From contig JAUWFF010000085.1 in the NCBI GenBank assembly GCA_030607105.1, positions 1 through 6,164 of the forward strand: a DNA stretch of 6,164 bases, in the 5' to 3' direction. Source of the DNA: Filomicrobium sp. Its GTDB lineage: Bacteria > Pseudomonadota > Alphaproteobacteria > Rhizobiales > Hyphomicrobiaceae. Of this stretch, positions 1 through 6,131 are shown one piece after another. Below the pieces are notes generated by a model. The model worked only from the letters and a program-made list of their open reading frames with translations, did not search any database and was not told the DNA's origin. The translations under genes were made by a program, and so were the position numbers. The number at the start of each line of letters is the position of its first letter. The stretch's first letter is position 1.

Positions 1-655
1 CGTGGGCAATAAGCAGGGGCATTTTGACATCGCCAATGAAATCCCGGGTCCGAAATTGATCCCAGAGCAGAATCGAAACCGGAAGATAGGGATGTCGTTC
101 ACCCGCAACGTCGACGATCGCCGTATATGGAGCCTCCAGCACCAATGCGCTGGCTCTGACCTCGGTGGCGAGTTTGGCGGCCACACCGGTCCCAAGCGAC
201 AAGCCATGAAGCACAATCCTGTCAGGATCATGCCGCTTCGCTAGCCAAGCAAAGGCCGCCCGCGCGTCTTCGTAGAGTCCCTCTTCACTTGGAGAGCCGG
301 TGGAACCGGGAAAACCGCGATAGGAGAAAGCAAGTACGCCAGCCCCATGCCTTGAAATGCGTTGCCAGCGCCACTTCTTCCGTTCAAGACCGCCGCCTTT
401 ACCATGAAAAAACAAAAAGACCGGACTGTCTTTGTTTCGCGGCGGCAGATACCAGCCGGCAAGGGTCTCACCATCTGCAGTTGGGATCCTGACGCTAGTG
501 CTGCCGACGACTGCCAACGTGCCCGATTTGCGCAGTTCGCCCGAATGATACTGGTCAAAAATGAACGAGCGCTGGTTGATGAACATCACCAGCACCGCCG
601 CCGCATAGGCCAGAACAAGGCCGAAGAGACCAAATCGCAGAATGCGCAAGACCAT
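1..655 (-). CDS. Membrane-anchored alpha/beta hydrolase (partial, C-terminus off the left edge)
   Basis: The 218 visible residues form an alpha/beta-hydrolase fold of the BEM46/YfhR-like type. A hydrophobic N-terminal segment (about residues 5-26) is followed by NQRSFIFDQ, matching the single membrane anchor plus QRS-type motif common in this group. Next come the oxyanion-hole strand FLFFHGKGGG (His84), a YRGFPGSTGSPSE loop, the nucleophile elbow HGLSLG (Ser153 as the likely catalytic serine), and the strand leading towards the acid residue (MPLLIAH) at the window edge. The catalytic Asp and His must lie beyond position 1. The start is the ATG at 653-655, because the membrane segment follows at once; only a weak GGGA lies upstream. 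The gene follows pntB on the same strand after 129 bases holding a strong hairpin, so co-transcription is uncertain. Substrate is unknown; proteins of this class are usually called serine esterases or peptidases. The fold is a firm call, the specific function is not. Confidence 0.85.
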   Translation of the reverse strand, partial: MVLRILRFGLFGLVLAYAAAVLVMFINQRSFIFDQYHSGELRKSGTLAVVGSTSVRIPTADGETLAGWYLPPRNKDSPVFLFFHGKGGGLERKKWRWQRISRHGAGVLAFSYRGFPGSTGSPSEEGLYEDARAAFAWLAKRHDPDRIVLHGLSLGTGVAAKLATEVRASALVLEAPYTAIVDVAGERHPYLPVSILLWDQFRTRDFIGDVKMPLLIAH

Positions 656-688
656 CTCACAATCCCATACGTTTCGTGGGTCTATCCG

Positions 689-745
689 CCCAATGAACAA
701 GCCTTGCAGCAAATCATGACGATTTGCCAGCAAGGCTTCATTGGG
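689..745 (-). repeat. Long imperfect inverted repeat (hairpin) between pntB and the hydrolase gene
   Basis: The arms 689-715 and 721-745 are nearly perfect reverse complements around a five-base loop (ATGAC, 716-720). CCCAATGAA at 689-697 pairs with TTCATTGGG at 737-745, GCCTTGC at 701-707 pairs with GCAAGGC at 730-736 (offset by one base), and GCAAATC at 709-715 pairs with GATTTGC at 721-727. The interruptions are a three-base bulge on the left and a small mismatch near the loop. As minus-strand RNA it starts about 39 bases after the pntB stop and ends 33 bases before the hydrolase start. No T-run follows on either strand, so it is not a classical intrinsic terminator. It could protect the 3' end of the pnt messenger, attenuate read-through, or be a copy of a dispersed palindromic repeat. 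Confidence 0.75.
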
Positions 746-784
746 GGCTCGACGGAAACGCGAGTTCTTGGAAGATGCTTCGGA

Positions 785-2203
785 TCAATCGCCTACGGAC
801 TTGGCGATCTCCTCGGTCATTTTTTTGGCATCGCCCAGCACCATGATGGTGTTATCGCGGTAGAATACGGGATTATCGATGCCCGCATATCCCGACGCCA
901 GCGAGCGCTTGTTGAACAGCACCGTACCAGCCTTCCAGATCTGGAGTACAGGCATCCCGTAGATTGGCGAACTGGGATCGTCTTCGGCGGCCGGATTGAC
1001 GACGTCATTTGCTCCTATAACGTAGACGGCGTCCGACTGTGAGAACTCGGAGTTGATGTCTTCAAGCTCGAAGACTTCATCATATGGGACATTCGCTTCC
1101 GCCAGCAGCACATTCATATGGCCTGGCATGCGGCCAGCGACCGGGTGGATCGCATAGGATACCTCGACACCCTCTTCCTTCAGCGAATCCGCCATCTCGC
1201 GCAGTGCATGCTGCGCCTGAGCGACCGCCATGCCGTATCCCGGCACGATGATGACCTTCTGCGCATTCTTGAGGATGTAGGCGGCGTCTTCCGCCCCACC
1301 GATTTTCGCGGCCTTCTGCTCTCCGTCTCCGCTGGGACCGGCGGTTTCGCCACCGAAACCGCCAAGGATCACCGAGATGAAGGATCGGTTCATACCCTTA
1401 CACATGATGTAAGACAAGATCGCACCCGACGAACCAACAAGCGCCCCAGTAATAATCAACGCGATGTTACCCAGCGTAAAGCCGATGCCCGCGGCCGCCC
1501 AACCCGAGTAGGAGTTAAGCATCGACACCACGACCGGCATGTCGGCTCCGCCGATCGGAATGATAATCAAGATACCTATGAGCAGCGATAGGATGGTGAT
1601 CAGCCAGAAGTAACCCTTGGCGCCGCCGGACTGCATGAACAACAAGATCAAGACAATGATCGCCACAAAGATCGCGATGTTCACGATGTGCCGCATCGGC
1701 AGGATAATCGGGGCGCCTGACATACGACCCGAGAGTTTCGCGAAGGCGATAACGGAACCCGTGAAGGTAATCGCGCCAATCGCCGTGCCCAGTGACATTT
1801 CCAGAAGGCTCGCGGCTTTGATGTTGCCCGGGGTCCCGATCCCGAAAGCATCCGGCGCATACAGCGCTGCTGCCGCGACGAACACGGCTGCCATGCCAAC
1901 CAGTGAGTGAAAGGCGGCAACCAACTCCGGCATTGACGTCATCGGAATGTCGCGGGCGATCTTGGCCCCGATGGTTCCGCCAATTCCGATGCCGGCAATG
2001 ATGAGCAGCCAAGTCGTCCATTCACCGAGCCCAGGCAGTTGTGCCAGGGTCGTGAAGACGGCGAGCGTCATGCCCAGCATGCCGTAGAGGTTGCCCTGCC
2101 GCGAAGTTTCCGGGTGCGAAAGGCCCCGCAGCGTCAGAATGAAGAGGACGCCCGCGATCAGATAGAGGATCGCGGCGAGATTTGGCGGGATCAGTTCCTG
2201 CAT
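785..2203 (-). CDS. pntB: NAD(P) transhydrogenase subunit beta PntB
   Basis: This 472-residue protein is the beta subunit of the proton-translocating transhydrogenase in the inner membrane, which moves hydride from NADH to NADP+ as a proton returns to the cytoplasm. Its length fits the family (about 460-480). Residues 1 to about 270 form the multi-helix membrane domain II. They include MPELVAAFHSLVG, whose His99 corresponds to the channel histidine known as beta-His91 in Escherichia coli. Residues about 290-472 form the NADP(H)-binding domain III, with PGYGMAVAQAQ (321-331), HPVAGRMPGHMNVLLAEA (353-370), GANDVVNPAAEDDP (397-410) and KRSLASGYAGIDNP (432-445). All expected motifs are intact. 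The start is the ATG at 2201-2203, with GGAAAG eight bases upstream. It lies 59 bases after pntAB and is the last pnt gene; a large hairpin follows its stop. Confidence 0.98.
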   Translation of the reverse strand: MQELIPPNLAAILYLIAGVLFILTLRGLSHPETSRQGNLYGMLGMTLAVFTTLAQLPGLGEWTTWLLIIAGIGIGGTIGAKIARDIPMTSMPELVAAFHSLVGMAAVFVAAAALYAPDAFGIGTPGNIKAASLLEMSLGTAIGAITFTGSVIAFAKLSGRMSGAPIILPMRHIVNIAIFVAIIVLILLFMQSGGAKGYFWLITILSLLIGILIIIPIGGADMPVVVSMLNSYSGWAAAGIGFTLGNIALIITGALVGSSGAILSYIMCKGMNRSFISVILGGFGGETAGPSGDGEQKAAKIGGAEDAAYILKNAQKVIIVPGYGMAVAQAQHALREMADSLKEEGVEVSYAIHPVAGRMPGHMNVLLAEANVPYDEVFELEDINSEFSQSDAVYVIGANDVVNPAAEDDPSSPIYGMPVLQIWKAGTVLFNKRSLASGYAGIDNPVFYRDNTIMVLGDAKKMTEEIAKSVGD

Positions 2204-2262
2204 GGTTTAAGCTTTCCAGGGGGACTAACGCGGACGCGAAGAGATTTGTCAGCCCAGCGCCG

Positions 2263-2661
2263 TTAGCGCTTCGGCTCCTTTTTCTTGTACATTGCAAGCA
2301 TTCGGCTGGTGACCAGGAACCCGCCGAAAATGTTGACCGAGGCCATCACCAGCGCCAGGAAGCCAAAGACCTTGGCAGCAACGCTGCCGGTGCTCGCCAC
2401 GCCCGAAATACCAACGGCGAGCAACGCCCCGACCACGATCACCGAAGACACCGCGTTCGTAACGGACATCAACGGCGTGTGCAGCGCCGGCGTCACACTC
2501 CAGACGACATAGTAACCCACAAAGATCGCGATCACGAAAACCATGATCTGATAGACCCAGGGTTCAACGTTAGCCCCGCCCGCCGCGAAAGCCGGTGTGA
2601 TGGAGGCAAAGCCGGTCGCAACTGCGACCGTGAGCCCGATGCAAAGCTGCTTTGTATTCAC
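2263..2661 (-). CDS. pntAB: NAD(P) transhydrogenase subunit alpha part 2, PntAB (membrane part)
   Basis: From the GTG start this is a 132-residue membrane protein, the separate C-terminal half of the alpha subunit found when pntA is split into two genes. It supplies the alpha-subunit helices of membrane domain II, packing against PntB. The core starts at [21 protein letters not shown] (about 37-56) and continues with [19 protein letters not shown] (57-75) and a last helix ending [13 protein letters not shown] (110-122), followed by a basic tail. Residues 6-26 form an extra hydrophobic stretch ending AFA, resembling a cleavable signal peptide. The reading frame is open further upstream to an ATG at 2733, but that start would overlap pntAA by 44 bases and add residues unlike the family. 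The GTG at 2659-2661 has a good ribosome site and sits 28 bases after the pntAA stop. Confidence 0.93.
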   Translation of the reverse strand: MNTKQLCIGLTVAVATGFASITPAFAAGGANVEPWVYQIMVFVIAIFVGYYVVWSVTPALHTPLMSVTNAVSSVIVVGALLAVGISGVASTGSVAAKVFGFLALVMASVNIFGGFLVTSRMLAMYKKKEPKR

Positions 2662-2670
2662 GTTGAAGCG

Positions 2671-2676
2671 CTCCCT
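2671..2676 (-). promoter_or_regulatory. Ribosome binding site deciding the GTG start of pntAB
   Basis: On the minus strand AGGGAG lies nine bases before the GTG at 2659-2661, in the short gap after the pntAA stop. This supports the GTG start over the upstream in-frame ATG at 2733, which lies inside pntAA. Confidence 0.6.
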
Positions 2677-2689
2677 AAGGTGTGCGGCG

Positions 2690-3832
2690 CTAAGCGGCCT
2701 GTTGAGTAAGGTTGGGGTGCACCAGCGCCCCATCCTTCGCCAGAAGCGTGCCCTGGATGATGTCGTCTTCCCAGTTGATATCCAGCTTCCCCTCGTCCTT
2801 GTTGATCATCAGGCTCACGAAGGACAACAGGTTCCTGGCATAAAGACTGGATGCGTTGACGGGCACCGTCCCCGCGAAATTGATCGGGCCAACGATGGTG
2901 ACACCGTTGGCAGTGACAATCGTTTCGCTGGGTTTTGTGAGCTCGCAGTTGCCTCCGCGCTCAGCGGCAAGATCGACGATCACGGCCCCAGGCTTCATTT
3001 TCGCGACCATGTCTGCCGTGATCAGCTTCGGCGCCGGCCGGCCCGGAATGAGAGCGGTGGTGATGATCATGTCCTGCACGGTGACGTGATTAGCGACCAG
3101 TTCTGCCTGTTTCGCTTTGTATTCGGCCGACATTTCCTTGGCGTATCCGCCAGCTGTTTGTGCCTGCTCGAATTCCTCATCCTCGACGGCAATGAATTTC
3201 GCTCCAAGCGACTGAACTTGCTCTTTGGTCGCTGGACGCACATCCGTCGCGGTGACGATGGCGCCAAGCCGGCGTGCGGTCGCGATGGCCTGCAGCCCGG
3301 CGACCCCAACGCCCATGATGAAGGCCTTGGCCGCCGGTACGGTCCCTGCGGGCGTCATCATCATCGGAACTGCGGCGCCAAACTCCGAAGCCGCATCCAC
3401 AACCGCCTTGTACCCGGCCAGGTTGGCCTGGCTCGACAGCACATCCATTGCCTGCGCGCGCGTAGTGCGAGGCATAAACTCCATCGTGAAAAGCGTTGCC
3501 TTCGTCGCCGCAAGCGCTTCAAGCTCTCCGCGATCGCCAAACGGGTCGTGCATTCCAACAACAACGGCCCCGGGAGCCAGCAGTTCGATATCCGCATTGC
3601 TGGGACGTCGCACTCCCAACAAAACGTCCGCGCCCTTCAAAGCCTCCGCCCTGCTCGCAACGATCTCCGCGCCCTGCGCCGCATAGGCATCATCAGTGAA
3701 CCGAGAACGCGCGCCGGCACCAGCTTCAATCCGCAGCTTGCAACCGGCAGCAACCAGCTTTTTGACGGTGTCAGGGGAAACGGCGACACGAGGCTCATCT
3801 TCAGACTCGGCCGTAACAGCGATCGTGACCAT
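2690..3832 (-). CDS. pntAA: NAD(P) transhydrogenase subunit alpha part 1, PntAA (NAD-binding)
   Basis: This 380-residue protein is the soluble NAD(H)-binding domain I of transhydrogenase, on the cytoplasmic face of the complex, where it passes hydride from NADH to NADP+ held by PntB. It resembles alanine dehydrogenase in fold. Visible motifs are [12 protein letters not shown] (15-26), R125/Q135 around the [17 protein letters not shown] loop, [15 protein letters not shown] (157-171), the Rossmann loop GVGVAG (174-179), [13 protein letters not shown] (194-206) with Asp197 placed to bind the NAD ribose, YKAKQ (238-242) and the [16 protein letters not shown] strand-turn (257-272). The length matches split-type PntAA (about 380). 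An ATG at 3925 in the same frame would add 31 residues unlike the family, so the ATG at 3830-3832 is preferred; GGAAAA lies four bases upstream. It ends with TAG, 28 bases before pntAB. The 205 bases up to the oxidase subunit gene are non-coding as far as I can see. Confidence 0.97.
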   Translation of the reverse strand: MVTIAVTAESEDEPRVAVSPDTVKKLVAAGCKLRIEAGAGARSRFTDDAYAAQGAEIVASRAEALKGADVLLGVRRPSNADIELLAPGAVVVGMHDPFGDRGELEALAATKATLFTMEFMPRTTRAQAMDVLSSQANLAGYKAVVDAASEFGAAVPMMMTPAGTVPAAKAFIMGVGVAGLQAIATARRLGAIVTATDVRPATKEQVQSLGAKFIAVEDEEFEQAQTAGGYAKEMSAEYKAKQAELVANHVTVQDMIITTALIPGRPAPKLITADMVAKMKPGAVIVDLAAERGGNCELTKPSETIVTANGVTIVGPINFAGTVPVNASSLYARNLLSFVSLMINKDEGKLDINWEDDIIQGTLLAKDGALVHPNLTQQAA

Positions 3833-4037
3833 GGAGTTTTCCGATTGTCGCAGACCGTCAGAAAGACGGCCAAGGGAAAAAGGGATCAAGCAAGCTTCGG
3901 GCCGCGAATGACCGCACGACCTCATGCTGTTCCGTCACTAAGAGTTACGCAGAGCACAGCGCCTGACAACACAACTTTTGCAGCACCTGCCCTCTAATGG
4001 AACTCAGCGCTCACGACGATCCAACCAAGACGGATGA

Positions 4038-4181
4038 TCAGACCAGGAAGTACGCCATTCCGATGAGCAGAATCACAACAAACGCGACAAGTACCTGTGT
4101 CCCTATCAAGAAGCCCTTATAGGTTCGGCGGTGCTCCTCATAGTCCATGTCCGGATGACCACCAGTCAGATCGACACTCAT
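4038..4181 (-). CDS. aa3-type cytochrome c oxidase subunit IV (small bacterial type)
   Basis: This 47-residue protein has a polar N-terminus with DYEEHRRTYKGFLIGTQ (13-29) and one membrane helix (about 29-47). That layout and the EHxxTYxGF signature fit the small bacterial aa3 oxidase subunit IV family (Pfam COX4_pro_2 as I recall it), a single-helix accessory of the terminal oxidase that reduces oxygen and pumps protons. The start is the ATG at 4179-4181, preceded by a strong GGGAGG ribosome site (4192-4197). It is the first gene after the promoter at about 4281-4310 and lies 206 bases upstream of the pntAA start on the same strand. I recall the same neighbourhood in other Hyphomicrobiales, but no main oxidase subunit (CoxA/B/C) is in this window. 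The gene is short enough to be missed by automated calling. Confidence 0.88.
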   Translation of the reverse strand: MSVDLTGGHPDMDYEEHRRTYKGFLIGTQVLVAFVVILLIGMAYFLV

Positions 4182-4191
4182 GTGACAAAAT

Positions 4192-4197
4192 CCTCCC
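4192..4197 (-). promoter_or_regulatory. Strong ribosome binding site of the oxidase subunit IV gene
   Basis: GGGAGG on the minus strand lies 10 bases before the ATG at 4179-4181. It is the best Shine-Dalgarno match in the window and is a main reason to accept this very short gene. Confidence 0.7.
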
Positions 4198-4280
4198 CTT
4201 TAAGTGTGCTTGTTGCCGCCAAAACGCTCGGGGGCGATGCCAAAGCGCAGTTTCTACTCAGCTCTCTGCGGTTTGATGCA

Positions 4281-4310
4281 ATAGAGAGTTGATGCGTTTT
4301 GGAATGTCAA
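4281..4310 (-). promoter_or_regulatory. Candidate sigma70-type promoter for the coxIV-pnt operon
   Basis: On the minus strand a perfect -35 hexamer TTGACA (4305-4310) is followed after 18 bases by CTCTAT (4281-4286) as a fair -10 element. Transcription would start near 4274, giving a leader of roughly 90 bases before the oxidase subunit IV gene. A six-base inverted repeat, CTCTCT (4262-4267) and AGAGAG (4283-4288), overlaps the -10 and start region and could be an operator, though short repeats like this arise by chance. The -35 match and its position in the divergent gap support the call. Confidence 0.5.
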
Positions 4311-4376
4311 GCTAACTGATTGCCGCGTCTGAGCCCTTTTATCGTCGACGTCGCAACGCAGGCAAGAAAGGTCTCC

Positions 4377-5273
4377 ATGGTCACGCTTCCAACAAAGGCA
4401 TCCTGGCTTCCAATCTTCACAGCGCTTTTCATCGCACTGGCGCCTGCCACGGCAGTGTCACCTGCCCAAGCTCTGAGCCCCGACGAGCACGAAAAATCGC
4501 TGCTGTTGGACTGCGAAGAGAAACTTTGCCGGCAGATCCTGGGCAAGAAGCCCCCTAAAGGCCGCCTTCGCTGCGACCTCGAAAAGACTTGGGGCAAGAA
4601 AGACATCAAGAAGGGCGCGAAGTCCAAGTCGATCTCCTGGGGCTTTGGCGATGCCCAATGCTCTGTGAAGCTCAACATTAGCAGGCGCCACATTGTAAAG
4701 GCCCTCACGGCGCCGAAGTACGAGTTCTCGGTGCGCCGCCACGACGTCAGTTGCAAGGTCGAAACCAGCAGCGGCACCAAACCTCTCAAAGCCAGCCTTG
4801 CACCCAAGCTCAAATTCAAGAACGGCCGAGCCAAGAAGCTCTGGATCAAATTGAAGGACATTGATGGCCCAGAGCCGCTCTCCACTTTTGTCTGGACGAC
4901 GGCAAAGCTGGAAGACACCCTTGGCATCTTTCATTCCGAGATGGTCAAACAGGTCAACAAATTCGTCCACAGAAAATGCAGACGGCGTTACGGTCCGAAG
5001 GCACTGGCCCGCCGGAAAAAGCGCGAACGTATCGCCAAGCGTCGCAAGGAGCGTGCGGCACGACAGGCCAAGTTAAAGGCCCGCGAAAAACAACGCCTCA
5101 AGGCCCTCAAGAACAACAAAAACACCCGGGCGGCCGAACAGCTTCATGACGCCAAGCCACGCAAACCCGCAAAACAAGAGCCAGCCAAAGCAGCAGTCGG
5201 AGCAGAGCAAAAAGGTGGTGCCGGCAATACGGGTGATCCGTTGGAACCAACCACCCAGGGCACCGGCCAATAG
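4377..5273 (+). CDS. Secreted six-cysteine protein with a Lys/Arg-rich C-terminal tail (unknown function)
   Basis: I do not recognise a named family. The 298-residue product has a signal peptide: K7 then a hydrophobic core (about 10-26), with probable cleavage after AQA (30-32), so it should be exported. The domain at 33-201 has exactly six cysteines (46, 51, 66, 95, 126, 201), enough for three disulfides in the periplasm, plus the motifs DLEKTW (67-72), SISWGFGDAQC (85-95) and LAPKLKF (141-147). Residues 202 to about 245 are very rich in Arg and Lys and probably helical. The end (about 250-298) is low in complexity, rich in Ala, Lys, Pro, Gln and Gly, and probably disordered. The start is the ATG at 4377, with AAGAAAGG five bases upstream; a TTG at 4320 in frame would put 19 residues before the signal peptide. 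It is divergent from the pnt operon, and a paralogue follows 244 bases later. A structural or surface-binding role is possible but unproven. Confidence 0.85.
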   Translation: MVTLPTKASWLPIFTALFIALAPATAVSPAQALSPDEHEKSLLLDCEEKLCRQILGKKPPKGRLRCDLEKTWGKKDIKKGAKSKSISWGFGDAQCSVKLNISRRHIVKALTAPKYEFSVRRHDVSCKVETSSGTKPLKASLAPKLKFKNGRAKKLWIKLKDIDGPEPLSTFVWTTAKLEDTLGIFHSEMVKQVNKFVHRKCRRRYGPKALARRKKRERIAKRRKERAARQAKLKAREKQRLKALKNNKNTRAAEQLHDAKPRKPAKQEPAKAAVGAEQKGGAGNTGDPLEPTTQGTGQ

Positions 5274-5456
5274 AAAGCCAAACTGTGGTTCGCAGGCCAC
5301 CTGGAACGATCTAGGCCCCGACAACAAAACTGCCGCCGGGCATCGCCTCATTGCTGTCTGATCGTTGTCTTAGGGAGCGCTCGCGGCCACTCGTTTTTCT
5401 AGGCTTCCGCCGTGGGATTACGGGCCCTGGATCCAACTACCTAGCCAAGCATTATC

Positions 5457-5484
5457 TTCATGACCACGGGGGAGCCTCTATTAT
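5457..5484 (+). promoter_or_regulatory. Weak candidate promoter for the second six-cysteine gene
   Basis: TATTAT (5479-5484) matches the -10 consensus at five of six bases and lies 16 bases after TTCATG (5457-5462), a poor -35. A transcript starting near 5491 would reach the TTG at 5518 with a leader of about 27 bases. If real, it would favour that start over the out-of-frame ATG at 5460. No other convincing element is seen in the 244 bases between the two paralogues. Confidence 0.2.
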
Positions 5485-5517
5485 ACCGACCACTGGCCTT
5501 CGTACTCGGTCTACCGC

Positions 5518-6009
5518 TTGTTTCTTGGCGCAATTGCCGTAAGTTTGGCCGCAATCGCGGCCCCGGCATTCGCACTCGAAGAAAACTCTGACGAGAAGAA
5601 AAAACTCAAAACCTGCGAAAAAGTTCTCTGCGCGATATCCTTGAGCAAGGGTGCCAGCGGTGACGATCTCACATGCGCCCTTTCCAAGACTTGGGCGACG
5701 GATAACATCAAAAAAGGTGCGAACACCAAGAGCCTCAGCTGGGGTTTTGGTGACGCCGGTTGCATACTCGATCTGAAGGCGGCCCGTGCCAACCTCGTCT
5801 CCTCGTTGACGAAGCCCGAGCACAAGTTCGAGGTGAAACCACACGCCATCAATTGCCTGATCGAGAGGGGAGATGACGTCACTAAGATCGACGTCACATT
5901 GGCCCCGAAGGTCACTTTCAATGACGGCAAGCCTGCCAAAACGGATCTCAACATTACCAAGGTGGATGCCTCGACCGTGATTAGCACGGTGATCACCGGC
6001 GGCGCCTAG
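5518..6009 (+). CDS. Secreted cysteine-rich paralogue of the upstream protein, cut short by an in-frame TAG
   Basis: The 163-residue product aligns without gaps to residues 33-176 of the upstream protein from Leu20 to Ala163, with roughly 53 identities in 144 positions by hand count. Cysteines 33, 38, 53, 82 and 113 keep exactly the spacing of the first five in the paralogue (5, 15, 29, 31). SLSWGFGDAGC (72-82), LSKTW (55-59) and LAPKVTF (128-134) are shared motifs. Residues 1-19 are a hydrophobic export signal ending AFA, but without the usual positive charge. No ATG exists in this frame: the only nearby start is the TTG at 5518, with no clear ribosome site, and an in-frame TGA lies at 5461. 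The frame ends at TAG 6007-6009, exactly where the paralogue has Lys177 (AAG). The basic tail is absent. The gene may be a recent pseudogene, a read-through gene, or a truncated working copy; function is unknown. Confidence 0.65.
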   Translation: MFLGAIAVSLAAIAAPAFALEENSDEKKKLKTCEKVLCAISLSKGASGDDLTCALSKTWATDNIKKGANTKSLSWGFGDAGCILDLKAARANLVSSLTKPEHKFEVKPHAINCLIERGDDVTKIDVTLAPKVTFNDGKPAKTDLNITKVDASTVISTVITGGA

Positions 6010-6114
6010 GCGGAGAACAACTTCACTTTATTCCGCGGTGAAATGAACCGCGAAATCAAAGGCTTCGCGCAAATGAGGTTCGCCAAGCGCTGTCCCGAAC
6101 TCGCGCAAAAATAG
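6010..6114 (+). pseudogene. In-frame continuation of the six-cysteine domain beyond the TAG
   Basis: After the TAG the same frame stays open for 34 codons to a second TAG (6112-6114). The encoded segment, with LFRGEMNREIKGF and then AKRC, matches the end of the paralogue's domain (IFHSEMVKQVNKF then HRKC). It holds the sixth family cysteine (position 192 of the read-through protein), with four extra residues before it. The preserved match and unshifted frame suggest the TAG is recent or is decoded some of the time. It has no plausible start of its own. Confidence 0.7.
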
Positions 6115-6131
6115 GGACCGGCCCCAACGCT

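Noticed and set aside
362..1042. A 226-codon open frame on the plus strand across the hydrolase and pntB end
   Set aside because: It is antisense to two convincing genes and to the hairpin between them, with no ribosome site or family resemblance.
3855..3869. Small hairpin CCGTC/GACGG just upstream of pntAA
   Set aside because: Five base pairs with a five-base loop, no T-run and no link to a known leader type; could be chance.
3833..3925. N-terminal extension of PntAA from an ATG at 3925
   Set aside because: The 31 extra residues do not resemble the family, while the ATG at 3832 gives the standard N-terminus and length.
3942..3969. Possible internal promoter for pntAA on the minus strand (TTGTCA, 16 bases, TAACTC)
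   Set aside because: The -10 match is poor and the spacing short; a separate pntAA promoter is possible in the 205-base gap but not supported by this sequence.
2597..3997. A 466-codon open frame on the plus strand
   Set aside because: It is antisense to pntAA and pntAB, which carry all family motifs; the predicted protein is rich in Arg and His with no recognisable domain, as expected of a shadow frame in GC-rich coding DNA.
4320..4376. Upstream TTG start for the first six-cysteine protein
   Set aside because: It would bury the signal peptide behind 19 residues; the ATG at 4377 has a ribosome site at proper distance.
5274..5517. Search for a terminator or gene remnant between the two paralogues
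   Set aside because: No hairpin with a T-run and no frame with similarity to either protein was found; TTTTT at about 5395 has no good stem before it.
6007..6009. TAG read as pyrrolysine or a genome-wide recoded codon
   Set aside because: TAG ends pntAA and the first paralogue normally in this window, and the aligned residue is an ordinary lysine; only local read-through or mutation remains plausible.
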